From Bosea beijingensis (GTDB lineage: Bacteria; Pseudomonadota; Alphaproteobacteria; Rhizobiales; Beijerinckiaceae): a stretch of 64,000 bases of DNA. Shown here piece by piece: positions 35,799-43,931 of the stretch; within the stretch, counting starts at the first letter, position 1, and the number at the start of each line of letters is the position of its first letter. A model generated the notes under the pieces. The model made no database searches. It saw nothing but the letters and a program-made list of their open reading frames with translations, and had not been told where the DNA came from. The stretch lies in the NCBI RefSeq assembly GCF_030758975.1, contig NZ_CP132359.1, positions 5,199,427-5,263,426 on the forward strand, given 5' to 3'. The translations under genes and the position numbers were made by a program.

Positions 35799-36188
35799 AT
35801 GAAATTCGCAATCCTCGCAGGCGCCGCCCTGCTCGCGGCCGCCATCCAGCCTGCCCGTGCCCAGGATGCCGCCGCCGGCGAGAAGGTCTATGCCCAGTGC
35901 CGCGCCTGCCATCAGGTCGGCGAAGCCGCCAAAAACCTGGTCGGCCCCGCCCTCAACGGCGTCGTCGGCCAGAAGGCCGGCACGCGCGAGGGCTACAGCT
36001 ACAGCACGGCGATGAAGGATTCCGGCCTGACCTGGGACGAGGCGACCTTCGCCGAATACATCCAGAACCCGCGTGCCAAGGTCCCGGGCACCAAGATGAT
36101 CTATGCCGGGCTGAAGGACGAGAAACGCATCGCCGACCTGCTCGCCTATCTCAAGCAGTTCGACGCCGCCGGCAAGAAGGCGCAGTGA
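35799..36188 (+). CDS. Class I cytochrome c (c550/c2 type)
   Basis: 129 residues. Signal peptide (MKFAILAGAALLAAAIQPARA) and haem motif CRACH (YAQCRACHQVGEAAKNLVGP). The axial Met lies in PGTKMIYAGLKDEK. The sequence is of the soluble cytochrome c2/c550 family that shuttles electrons to the terminal oxidase. Eleven bases after the SorB-like gene, so it likely completes the sulfite-to-oxidase chain. Confidence 0.9.
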   Translation: MKFAILAGAALLAAAIQPARAQDAAAGEKVYAQCRACHQVGEAAKNLVGPALNGVVGQKAGTREGYSYSTAMKDSGLTWDEATFAEYIQNPRAKVPGTKMIYAGLKDEKRIADLLAYLKQFDAAGKKAQ

Positions 36189-36233
36189 CGAGATTTCGTA
36201 GCCCGGCGGTGTAAGGTGGCTCGCGCCGTCGGC

Positions 36234-36905
36234 TCAGATGCAGGCGGCGATGGCTTCCAGTTGCGCGCTGAGAGCTGGGCCGGCAGCCGGAAAGCGACCA
36301 TCCAGCGCGGCCGTGCCGATGGTGAAGCCGGCGGCTCCGCATCGACGGATCGCTGCGATCTGCTCGGGGCGCTCGATCGAGCCCGCGACGAGGATGGGCT
36401 TGCGCGTCGCGGCGCAAACCGCTGCGATAAGCGCTTCCACATCCGTCCGGGAGCGGTAGGCGAGGAGGTCGAGCCCGCTAACGCCGTCCCGGCTGGCGAT
36501 GGCACGGGCGCTGCCGGCGATCTCGGCGACCGAGCCTTCCAGAATGCTCGGGTGCCCTGAAACCCGTCCGGGGAAGGGATAGTAGCGGATGCCGGTGCCG
36601 CGTAGCAGCGGCAGCACGTCCTCGACATGGGTTCCGCCGAGCAGGTTGTCGACGCCGAGATCGATCGCGGCCCTCACCGAAGCGATTTCGCTGACGCGAT
36701 CCAGCGAGACGACTTCGAGATAGCTCGTCGCGCCGCCGGCCTTGATCAGGCGGTTGATGGTCCTGAGCTCTCCGAAGGGCAGGCCGATATCCTTGAAGCC
36801 GATATGGCGGATGCCAGCCTCCAGCGCCGTCGCGATATGGTCGATGGCTTCCGGCACCGTCCGGTCATGGCGGGTGAGCATGAAGATGAAATCGAGCCCG
36901 GCCAT
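36234..36905 (-). CDS. TIM-barrel protein of the thiamin-riboswitch operon (HisA/ThiE-like fold)
   Basis: 223 residues. The pattern of a small phosphate-binding (beta/alpha)8 barrel is visible: GIRHIGFKDIGLPFGELRTI early, VDNLLGGTHVEDVLPLL in the middle, and a C-terminal phosphate loop region (LVAGSIERPEQIAAIR, FTIGTAALDG). This resembles HisA/TrpC/ThiE/ThiG-type barrels, but I cannot place it in a named family. Last gene of the TPP-riboswitch operon, 78 bases after the dehydrogenase gene. A role as lyase or synthase on a thiamin-related phosphate is inference. Confidence 0.65.
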   Translation of the reverse strand: MAGLDFIFMLTRHDRTVPEAIDHIATALEAGIRHIGFKDIGLPFGELRTINRLIKAGGATSYLEVVSLDRVSEIASVRAAIDLGVDNLLGGTHVEDVLPLLRGTGIRYYPFPGRVSGHPSILEGSVAEIAGSARAIASRDGVSGLDLLAYRSRTDVEALIAAVCAATRKPILVAGSIERPEQIAAIRRCGAAGFTIGTAALDGRFPAAGPALSAQLEAIAACI

Positions 36906-36983
36906 GGCCTTCTCCCGGGGGATGCTTGCTCAGGGATGCCACAGCTTCCTGACGGAGAGGAGCCCTGTTTCAACGGCTGGCCC

Positions 36984-37751
36984 TCAAGCCATGACCAGCC
37001 CGCCATCGACATGAAGAACTTGCCCGGTCACAAAGCGGCTCCAGTCGCTGGCGAGGAAGAGTACCGGGCCGGCGATATCCTCGGGCGTCGCGATCCGGCG
37101 GAGCGGCGTCTGCGCGATCAGCATCTCGCGCACCTCCTCCGGCGTCTCCGCACTCGCCTGCGTCGGGTAGACCAGCCCCGGCGCGACGCAGTTGACGCGG
37201 ATGCCGAGTGGGCCGAGCTCGGCCGCGAGATTGCGGCTGAAGCCGGTGAGTGCCGCCTTGGCGGTCGTGTAGTCGTGATAGGGAATGCTCGGCCGTGTCA
37301 CCAGATCGCTGGCGAGATTGACGATGGTCCCGCCGCTGCGGCGCTGGAGCAGCGGCAGCATCGCGCGGCTGACCGTATAGGCTGCCTTCACCGCCCCCTC
37401 GAACTGTTGCTCATAGGCCTCCCAGGGCGTTTCCCAGAAGCGGGCGCGGTTGTCCGGGTCGAAGCGATAGGGCGCGAAGGCGTTGTTGACGACGACGTCG
37501 AGCCGGCCGACCTCCTCGGCGATGCGCGTCGCCATGGCGGCGGCGGCCTCGGGCGAGGTGACATCGGCCGCGATGGCGATTGCCTCGCCGCCGAGCGCGC
37601 GGCATTCCGCGGCGACGGCCTCGGCCGCAGCCTCGTTCGTCCGGTAGTTGACGACGACGATCCCGCCTTCGGCGGCGAAGGCCTTCGCGATCGCCGCCCC
37701 GATGCCGCGGCTCGCGCCGGTGACGAGGATGGCCCTGTCGCGGAATTTCAC
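36984..37751 (-). CDS. Short-chain dehydrogenase/reductase
   Basis: 255 residues of the classical SDR type. Cofactor motif TGASRGIG (residues 11-18), NNA motif (VVVNNAFAPY), catalytic Ser (NLASDLV) and YxxxK (YTTAK), with the FabG-like C-terminus (VTGQVLHVDGGLVMA). Enzymes of this type interconvert aldehydes/ketones and alcohols with NAD(P)H. It overlaps the binding-protein gene by four bases. Inference: it reduces the aldehyde made by the LuxC-like reductase to an alcohol. Confidence 0.88.
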   Translation of the reverse strand: MKFRDRAILVTGASRGIGAAIAKAFAAEGGIVVVNYRTNEAAAEAVAAECRALGGEAIAIAADVTSPEAAAAMATRIAEEVGRLDVVVNNAFAPYRFDPDNRARFWETPWEAYEQQFEGAVKAAYTVSRAMLPLLQRRSGGTIVNLASDLVTRPSIPYHDYTTAKAALTGFSRNLAAELGPLGIRVNCVAPGLVYPTQASAETPEEVREMLIAQTPLRRIATPEDIAGPVLFLASDWSRFVTGQVLHVDGGLVMA

Positions 37752-38740
37752 GGTGCGTTGTCCTTCGCGGGGATCAGGTCGCTCTTCACCACCGTCTTCA
37801 TGTCGATCTGGCGGCTGACCAGACCGAGGCTGCGGAAGGTGTCGGCGCCCTTCTGCAGGGCATCGAGATCGAAGCGGCCGAGGCCCTCGCGCTCCGTCGT
37901 CGCCGAGACGCTCGAGGCATTGCGCAGCTTGATGATCTCGAGATTGACCGCCTCGTCACGGCCATTGATGGCGCGGGTGACGGCGATGCGCGCCGCTTCT
38001 TCCGGCTTGGCGATCATCCAGGTGGCGGAATCGCGATAGGCGGCGATGAAGCGCTTCAGCAGCGGCTTGTTCTGCTCGTAATAGCTTTCCTTCACGACGA
38101 AGATGTCGCTCGGCAGGTTGAGCTGGTCGCGGACCTCGATGACGTTGGCCTCGCCGAGTCCCTTGGCGCGGGCGACGAGCAGGCCGGTATCGGTCGCGGC
38201 GGTGGCGTCGACCTGCCCCTGCATCAGCGGCGCGAAATTGAGCAGGCCGGTGGGCTGGACCGTGACGTCCTTCTCGCCGAGGCCGACCTGATGCAGCAGC
38301 ACGAGCAGGTTCTGATAGGTGCCGCTGGCGAGGCTGTAGACGCCGATGCGCTTGCCCTTGAGATCGGCGGCCGTGCGGATGCCGCTGCTCTTCAGCGCGA
38401 CGACGTTGAAGACGTTCTGCGGATAGATGTTGTAGATCGCGACGAGCTTCTCGCCCTTGTCGAGCGCGATATAGAGCGCGGCCGGATCGGTGAAGGCGAT
38501 GTCCGCCTGCCCCGCGAGCATGTTCTGCAAGGCAGCGCCGCCGCCATTGCCGGGGATATAGTCGAGCGCGATGCCCTTGGCCTTGAAGAAGCCCTTGTCC
38601 GGCTCGGCCAGCAGGTTGGTGATCTCGCTGATCGGCTGGCTCCAGCCGGCGACGGTGACCTTGTCCAGCGCCTGCGCGCTTACGGGCGCGACGGCCAGCC
38701 ACGATAGGGCAAGAGCGAGGAGGGCAGGCAAAGCGCGCAT
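37748..38740 (-). CDS. NMT1/THI5-like ABC transporter substrate-binding protein
   Basis: 330 residues with a signal peptide (LPALLALALSWLAVAPVSAQ). Mature sequence of the NMT1/THI5-like, NitT/TauT-type binding proteins: VTVAGWSQPISEITNLLAEP, GNGGGAALQNMLAGQADIAF and DLKGKRIGVYSLASGTYQN. The ThiY proteins of thiamin-pyrimidine precursor uptake belong to this superfamily. The TPP riboswitch in front of the operon favours a thiamin-related ligand over nitrate, taurine or sulfonates. Confidence 0.85.
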   Translation of the reverse strand: MRALPALLALALSWLAVAPVSAQALDKVTVAGWSQPISEITNLLAEPDKGFFKAKGIALDYIPGNGGGAALQNMLAGQADIAFTDPAALYIALDKGEKLVAIYNIYPQNVFNVVALKSSGIRTAADLKGKRIGVYSLASGTYQNLLVLLHQVGLGEKDVTVQPTGLLNFAPLMQGQVDATAATDTGLLVARAKGLGEANVIEVRDQLNLPSDIFVVKESYYEQNKPLLKRFIAAYRDSATWMIAKPEEAARIAVTRAINGRDEAVNLEIIKLRNASSVSATTEREGLGRFDLDALQKGADTFRSLGLVSRQIDMKTVVKSDLIPAKDNAP

Positions 38741-38746
38741 GGGTAT

Positions 38747-39496
38747 TCAGCCTTTCGAGAAGCGATGCAGGACGCGGCGCTCGATCAGGCGCACGGCCTC
38801 GTAGAGCAGCATTCCAAGGGCGATGATGACGATGAAGAGCGCGAAGATCAGGCTCGAATCCATCACGCTCTGCGCGGCGATGATCGAGGCGCCGAGCCCG
38901 GTGCGCCCCCCGATGAACTCGCCGACGACCGCGCCGACCAGTGCCAGCACGACCGCGACGCGCAGGCCCGCCATGATGACGGGCAGCGCCGCCGGCAGCT
39001 TGAGGCGCAGCAGGGTCTGGAGGCGGCCGGCGCCGAGCATGCGGAAGAGCTCGCGCCGGGAGGCATCGACCTCGCTGATGCCGGTCAGCGTGTTTTCCAT
39101 CAGCGGGAAGAAGCAGATCAGCGCGGTGATGACGACGGTCGGCGTCATGCCGAAGCCGAACCAGATGATGAAGAGCGGCCCGAGCGCGAGCTTCGGCACG
39201 AGCTGGCTCGCCAGTACATAGGGCCGCAGCAGGCGGCTCAGCGCCGGGAATTCCGCCAGCAGGATGCCGGTGCCGAGCCCGACGACGGCACCGATGCCGA
39301 GGCCCAGCGCCATTTCCGTGGCCGTTATCGCCAGATGCGGCCAGAGCCGCCCGGTCATGATCTCGCTCCACAGCGTCGCGAGCACGGCCGAGGGGGGCGG
39401 CAAAACGAGCGGCGACAGCCCGCCGAACCGGCACCAGGCTTCCCAACCGGCGATCAGGACGATGAGCAGCAGGAGCGAGGGCAGGCGGGCGATCAT
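38747..39496 (-). CDS. NitT/TauT-family ABC transporter permease (ThiX-like)
   Basis: 249 residues with six helices. Typical features: PLVLPPPSAVLATLWS near the start, LASQLVPKLALGPLFIIWFG, and the EAA loop region ASRRELFRMLGAGRLQTLLR followed by KLPAALPVIMAGLR. It forms the membrane channel with the neighbouring ATPase and binding protein. Its start overlaps the ATPase stop by four bases. Confidence 0.9.
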   Translation of the reverse strand: MIARLPSLLLLIVLIAGWEAWCRFGGLSPLVLPPPSAVLATLWSEIMTGRLWPHLAITATEMALGLGIGAVVGLGTGILLAEFPALSRLLRPYVLASQLVPKLALGPLFIIWFGFGMTPTVVITALICFFPLMENTLTGISEVDASRRELFRMLGAGRLQTLLRLKLPAALPVIMAGLRVAVVLALVGAVVGEFIGGRTGLGASIIAAQSVMDSSLIFALFIVIIALGMLLYEAVRLIERRVLHRFSKG

Positions 39497-40284
39497 GCCG
39501 CCGGCCTCCGGCTGACGGCGGCTGCGCCGTCCATTGCGTCGCGCAATTCGCGGCAGGCGGCGATGAAGCCGGGCGCATAGCGCATGTCGCGATGGCGCGG
39601 GCGGGCCAGCTCGATCCGGCGCACATGCGTCACGCGGCCGGCCGCCATCACCGCGACCGTATCGGCGAGATAGACGGCCTCGCCGATATCATGGGTGACG
39701 AAGAGCGCGGTGGTGCCGTTGAGCGCGCAGAGCCGCAGCAGGTCGTCCTGCAATTCCTCGCGCGTCAGGGCGTCGAGCGCGGCAAAGGGCTCGTCGAGGA
39801 GGAGCAGGTCGGGATTGCCGACCAGCGCGCGGGCAACCGCGACGCGGCTCTGCTGGCCGCCGGAGAGCTCGGCCGGCCGGCGCATCGCAAAATCGGCGAG
39901 GCCGACACGCTCCAGCAGGTCGAGCGCGGCATCCTTGTCAGCGATTGTCGGGCGGCGCTTCAGCGAGACCGGCAGCAGGACGTTGTCGAGGGCGCTCAGC
40001 CAGTCGAGCAGCGTCGGCGCCTGGAAGACGAAGCCGGCGCGCAGGCTCGGGCCGGTCAGCGCCTCGCCGCCGATGCGGACCGTGCCTTCGGTCGGCATCA
40101 GCAGGCCGGCGGCGAGCTTGAGCAAGGTGGTCTTGCCGCAGCCGCTGCGGCCGAGCAGGCAATGGATCTCGCCGCGCGGGATCGTCCAGTCGACCGCGTC
40201 GACGACGGCCGGGCCGCTCGCGGCATAGCGATAGCTGGCGCGCTCGATGGTGACGAAGCCGGACCTGTGCGGTTCAGTCGACAT
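39493..40284 (-). CDS. NitT/TauT-family ABC transporter ATPase (ThiZ-like)
   Basis: 263 residues from the ATG at 40282-40284; the longer frame lies within the reductase gene. Walker A (LLGRSGCGKTTLLK), signature (AELSGGQQSRVAVARALV), Walker B (LLLLDEPFAALDALT) and switch His (ALFVTHDIGEAV). Its first codons overlap the last 11 bases of the LuxC-like gene, tight coupling that ties the reductase to the transporter. Confidence 0.9.
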   Translation of the reverse strand: MSTEPHRSGFVTIERASYRYAASGPAVVDAVDWTIPRGEIHCLLGRSGCGKTTLLKLAAGLLMPTEGTVRIGGEALTGPSLRAGFVFQAPTLLDWLSALDNVLLPVSLKRRPTIADKDAALDLLERVGLADFAMRRPAELSGGQQSRVAVARALVGNPDLLLLDEPFAALDALTREELQDDLLRLCALNGTTALFVTHDIGEAVYLADTVAVMAAGRVTHVRRIELARPRHRDMRYAPGFIAACRELRDAMDGAAAVSRRPAA

Positions 40285-41722
40285 AGGGCGCGAACCCTTC
40301 TGCCGCGGTTTCCGCCGATTGTTCGATCTCGGTGAAGGTGACGAGGTCGAGCAGGCTGAAGCGTCCGTCATGATGCCAGCCGGCCTCCGGCGCGGTCATG
40401 CGGCCGAGCGGGGCGATGCGGCTGACACCGATTGCGCCCAGTTGCTCGGAAAGCCGGAACAACCGCTCCGGCGAGGCTGCGACGCCGGCCGTCTGCAGGA
40501 AGCTGCGATAGGGCGCGACGAGGGCAGGGACATCGTCGAGGCTCTCGACTGTGACGAGCTTGAGCGTGCGGTTGAGCCCGGTCGGACTCAGGGCTTCCGG
40601 CGTCTCGACATGGACGACGCTCCAGGCATCGGTGGGGTCGCCGAGAAGGTTGGCCGTGCCGTCCATCGCGCGGGTTTCCTGCGCCGCGCGCCATGACACG
40701 ATCGAGGCGGCTTCGCCCTGTGAAAGAGCGCGGCGCGGATGGCGAGAGGCGAGGGCGGCAAGCTCCTGCGCGACGTAGCGGGCGAACTCTGTGGGATCGA
40801 CTCGCCCGCCGCGCTCGATGAAGAGCATCTGCGGCGAGTAGCAGCCTTGCTGCTCGTAGCGGGTGACGTCATGGGCCGCGAGGCGGGCGAGGGCAGGGGC
40901 CTTGCGGCTGTCGAGCGCCTCGCGTGCAATCACGCCGAAGCCGATCTTGTGGCCATGCGGCAGGAAGCGCGTGGTGATCGGCAGCTTGGCGCGCAGCGCC
41001 GTCAGGGTCTTGTTGCCGCCATACGTCATGACGGTTTCGGCCTCGCGCAGGAAGATCGGCTCGGTGGTCGCCTCGCCGCCCTTCCACCAGGTGATGGCGA
41101 GGCATTCGCCGATCTCGGGATCGACCTCTGCGAGCAGGCTGGCGAACCATCCGGCCGTCAGCGGCTCGGCCGAGGCGAGCTTGCCGATGCTGCCGGCCTT
41201 GACCAGCAATCCGCAGATCAGGCTCCAGAGCGAGAGCGCCGGGACATTGCCGGCCCAGACATGCAGCAGGAGCTGCGGACCATGAGCGCGCAGATAACCG
41301 CCCTTGGGCGTCGGCTGGAAACCGTCGAGCACGGCGGGATTGGCGAAATCCTCCGCCAGGAAGCGCTGGAGCTGCGGCTTGCGGAAGGTCTTGAGATAGC
41401 CGGTCAGGCCGAGGCGCACCGTCTCGCGATCATAGCCGGTGACGATCGGCAACAGGTGCTCGGCCTTGCGCCGCAGCGGGTGCGTGCGATCGAGCAGGCG
41501 CGCGATGGCGGCATCGATCGCGGCGACGATGCGGGCCGTCTCCATCCGCTTCAGCCGGGCGCGGGCATTGTCGCGCACATGCGCGCAGAGCGTTGCCGCC
41601 TGCGCTTCGTCGAGTTCCGGCAGCGCGATGACGGCACTCTCGCCCCAGGCGCTGTGGCTGACTTCGCGCCAGCGCAGTGCTTCGCGATTCAGGCCCGGCA
41701 GGTGGCCCGCATGCTCGATCAC
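40274..41722 (-). CDS. LuxC-family acyl reductase
   Basis: 482 residues. Aldehyde-dehydrogenase-like fold of the LuxC family, with the thioester-forming Cys294 in YEQQGCYSPQMLFIERGG and the Rossmann part around LLLHVWAGNVPALSLWSL. LuxC reduces an acyl group held on its Cys to the aldehyde with NADPH, after activation by LuxE. Here no luxD, luxA or luxB occurs, so light production is not the role. Five bases separate it from the LuxE-like gene, and it sits under a TPP riboswitch. Substrate unknown. Confidence 0.88.
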   Translation of the reverse strand: MIEHAGHLPGLNREALRWREVSHSAWGESAVIALPELDEAQAATLCAHVRDNARARLKRMETARIVAAIDAAIARLLDRTHPLRRKAEHLLPIVTGYDRETVRLGLTGYLKTFRKPQLQRFLAEDFANPAVLDGFQPTPKGGYLRAHGPQLLLHVWAGNVPALSLWSLICGLLVKAGSIGKLASAEPLTAGWFASLLAEVDPEIGECLAITWWKGGEATTEPIFLREAETVMTYGGNKTLTALRAKLPITTRFLPHGHKIGFGVIAREALDSRKAPALARLAAHDVTRYEQQGCYSPQMLFIERGGRVDPTEFARYVAQELAALASRHPRRALSQGEAASIVSWRAAQETRAMDGTANLLGDPTDAWSVVHVETPEALSPTGLNRTLKLVTVESLDDVPALVAPYRSFLQTAGVAASPERLFRLSEQLGAIGVSRIAPLGRMTAPEAGWHHDGRFSLLDLVTFTEIEQSAETAAEGFAPYVD

Positions 41723-41727
41723 CGTGG

Positions 41728-42804
41728 TCAGCCCCGTGCTGCCGCGAGGAATTCGGCGACCGCGACCGAGCAGCCCTTCGAGGCCTCGCCATCGACGCGG
41801 CCGAGCAGCTTGAACCCGCCGGGCACGATCTCGCCGGCATCCTCGGTCAGGATCGCCGCGACGCAGTTGAAATGGGCGAGGTCGTGATGGACGATCACGC
41901 CGCGCTGGCCTTGAGGCAGGTCAGCCCCGGTCAGCGGATCGACCACGCGGCTGCGGATCCAGTGTGGTCCGGATTTCACGGACGGGCAGACGGCGTTGCC
42001 GTCGTCATAGAGCTGCGAGCTGAGCTCAGTCATCCCGTACATGTTGATGCAGGACGCGCGCGGCACGCCGAAGGCGCTGGCGAGCCCGTCATAGAACTCG
42101 TCCGGTCCCAACTCGCGCGACTGGCCCTTGAAACCGCCGGTATCGAGGATGCGGCTGCCTTCCGGCAGGGCGAAGCGCCGGCCGCTCGCGGCGAGCGCGT
42201 CCAGCACGGGCACGAAGGAATAGCTCGCGCCAAGCAGGGCGTAGGGCTCGCCGCTTGTCTCCGCTTGCTCCAGCGCCGACAGAAGCCCGTCCAGGTCGAG
42301 CCCGGCCGAATTGATGAAGGTCTCGGAATCCGCCGTGCCGCATTCGCGCTTGGCGAGTGAGAGATAGGTGGCGAGCGAAGAATTCGGCAGCTCCGTCTCG
42401 TTCGGGAAGAGAATGCCCATGCGGATGCGCTCGCGGCCCTGCATGAAGCGCGCGCGGAAATTCACCAGCATCGAGCGCTTCCAGACGTCGAGCGTCGGGT
42501 GATAGCTGCGGCCGCGAATGCCTTGCGTCGTGCCGCTGGTCATGAAGACGTGGCTTGCCTGCTCAGGCGGGCTGCAACTCAGCGTCAGGTCCTTGAAGGC
42601 GGTGATCGGTACGGCCGGGATAGCGCGCCAGTGCCGGACGGAAAGCGGCGTGCGGCCGCGCTGCAGGCAGAAGCGCTTATAGGGCTCGTTGTTGCGGAAC
42701 TGATAGGCGAAGACCTTGAGCGCCATCGCCTCGAATTCGGCTTCCGACGCGTCGGGAAGCGCGATGAACGCCGATAGCGCCGCGATGATCTCGGCTTGCG
42801 TCAC
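41728..42804 (-). CDS. LuxE-family acyl-protein synthetase
   Basis: 358 residues. ANL-type adenylation fold with the nucleotide loop FMTSGTTQGIRGRSY (residues 87-101), NMYGMTELSSQLYDD as the A5-like motif, and a conserved Cys close to the C-terminus (ASKGCSVAVAEFL, Cys345) that accepts the acyl group. LuxE adenylates a carboxylic acid, takes it up as a thioester and passes it to LuxC. It is the first gene after the TPP riboswitch, 106 bases downstream of it. Confidence 0.88.
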   Translation of the reverse strand: MTQAEIIAALSAFIALPDASEAEFEAMALKVFAYQFRNNEPYKRFCLQRGRTPLSVRHWRAIPAVPITAFKDLTLSCSPPEQASHVFMTSGTTQGIRGRSYHPTLDVWKRSMLVNFRARFMQGRERIRMGILFPNETELPNSSLATYLSLAKRECGTADSETFINSAGLDLDGLLSALEQAETSGEPYALLGASYSFVPVLDALAASGRRFALPEGSRILDTGGFKGQSRELGPDEFYDGLASAFGVPRASCINMYGMTELSSQLYDDGNAVCPSVKSGPHWIRSRVVDPLTGADLPQGQRGVIVHHDLAHFNCVAAILTEDAGEIVPGGFKLLGRVDGEASKGCSVAVAEFLAAARG

Positions 42805-42909
42805 TTAAACCCACTCCGTTCGGACGCGCGGCCAGGCCGGGAGCGTCGATCGCTGGAGGATCACGAGCGCAAGCTGGAATCAGGGCCTGTGACGGCCGCA
42901 TGTCCCGCA

Positions 42910-43012
42910 TCCCTACGCCGGTATGATCCGGATCAGGTTCGGAGGGTCACCGCGTTGCTTGGGCTCGAAAGCCCGGCCGGCGGAATCTCAGCCTCCTAGC
43001 GAGGCCCCCCTG
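42910..43012 (-). ncRNA. TPP riboswitch (THI element) of the LuxE-LuxC-transporter operon
   Basis: Read on the minus strand, the universal THI-box blocks appear in order: CTGAGA (42986-42991), ACCC, GAACCTGATCCGG, ATACCGGCGTAGGGA (ends at 42910). The variable P3 arm (42950-42985) includes GGGCTTTCGAGCCC. This is a complete TPP aptamer. The region from 42805 to 42909 is the expression platform. It predicts repression of the downstream operon when thiamin pyrophosphate is plentiful. Confidence 0.93.
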
Positions 43013-43205
43013 GGAACGGATGCAGATGACGAGCGGCGGGCCCCGCTGTCAAGCGATAACGATACGACGTCACGGCGATGGCAGAGATCGACGCGGCGGG
43101 CCGTCGGGAAGAAGCCAATTCCGGTTTTGCGGGGATTGCGCTATGCCGCACATGCGAACAGCAATCCACGAGTTGCCATGAAGAGGCGGCTCCAGGGAGT
43201 GACCG

Positions 43206-43539
43206 ATGAAGATCGTAATGGTTGGGTCTGGCTATGTGGGGTTGGTCTCCGGGGCTTGCTTTGCGGATTTCGGGCATGACGTGGTGTGCGTCGACAAGGT
43301 CGAGGCCAAGGTCGCGGCGCTGAAGCGCGGCGAGATCCCGATCTTCGAGCCCGGCCTGTCGGAACTGGTGCGCAGCAACGCGGCGGCGGGGCGCCTGTCC
43401 TTCACCACCGATCTCGCCGGGCCCGTCGCGGACGCGGATGCGGTGTTCATCGCGGTCGGCACGCCCTCGCGCCGCGGCGACGGCTTCGCCGATTTGTCCT
43501 ATGTCTATGCCGCGACCCGCGAGATCGCCGGGGCGATCC
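43206..43539 (+). pseudogene. N-terminal fragment of UDP-glucose 6-dehydrogenase
   Basis: 111 residues from the ATG at 43206: NAD motif MKIVMVGSGYVGLVSGACFA, then VDKVEAKVAALKRGEIPIFE and FIAVGTPSRRGDGFADLSYV, an exact UDP-glucose/GDP-mannose dehydrogenase N-terminal domain. After GAI (43538) similarity stops and a repeat sequence from another gene begins. The catalytic Cys domain is absent, so the enzyme cannot work. The frame happens to stay open through the repeat and into the downstream GGDEF-EAL gene, giving a spurious 1152-codon frame. Confidence 0.87.
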
Positions 43540-43899
43540 AACGGAAACGGCGGCAACAACGGCAACGGGAATGGGAACAGCGGGAACGGCAACGGAAACG
43601 GGGGCAACAACGGCAACGGGAATGGGAACAACGGGAACGGCAACGGAAACGGGGGCAACAACGGCACCGGGAATGGGACCAACGGGAACGGCAACGGAAA
43701 CGGGGGCAACAACGGCACCGGGAATGGGACCAACGGGAACGGCAACGGAAACGGGGGCAACAACGGCACCGGGAATGGGACCAACGGGAACGGCAACGGA
43801 AACGGGGGCAACAACGGCAACGGGAATGGGAACAACGGGAACGGCGGCAACAACGGGAACGGGAACAACGGGAACGGCAACGGAAACGGCAAGAAGTAG
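43540..43899 (+). pseudogene. Asn/Gly-rich repeat tail of a truncated gene (FecR-type partner of CHASE2 proteins?)
   Basis: In the frame shifted relative to the dehydrogenase fragment, the DNA encodes NGNGGNNGNGNGNSG and about six copies of a 17-residue unit NGNGNGGNNGxGNGxNG, ending GKK and a stop at 43897-43899. Family knowledge: FecR-domain proteins with Asn/Gly-rich tails often precede CHASE2 cyclase genes, as here. The N-terminal part is missing, replaced by the dehydrogenase fragment. Identity as a FecR partner is inference. Confidence 0.65.
43541..43897 (+). repeat. 51-bp tandem repeat (minisatellite), about six units
   Basis: Units start at GGCAACGGAAACGGGGGC and contain AACAACGGCACCGGGAAT followed by GGGACCAACGGGAAC. 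Three central units are almost identical, the outer ones differ at a few bases (GGCACC versus GGCAAC). No stop codon occurs in any of several frames, so long spurious frames cross it on both strands. It is prone to slippage and to assembly error. Confidence 0.9.
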
Positions 43900-43931
43900 C
43901 CAGGCTGGCTTCCGGCGCACGGGGGAAGAAG

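Noticed and set aside
40274..42804. Bacterial luciferase (lux) operon
   Set aside because: Only LuxC and LuxE families are present; no luxA, luxB or luxD, and control is by a TPP riboswitch.
43541..43897. CRISPR array
   Set aside because: The 51-bp units are contiguous tandem repeats without unique spacers, and encode an NG-rich tail; no cas genes are near.
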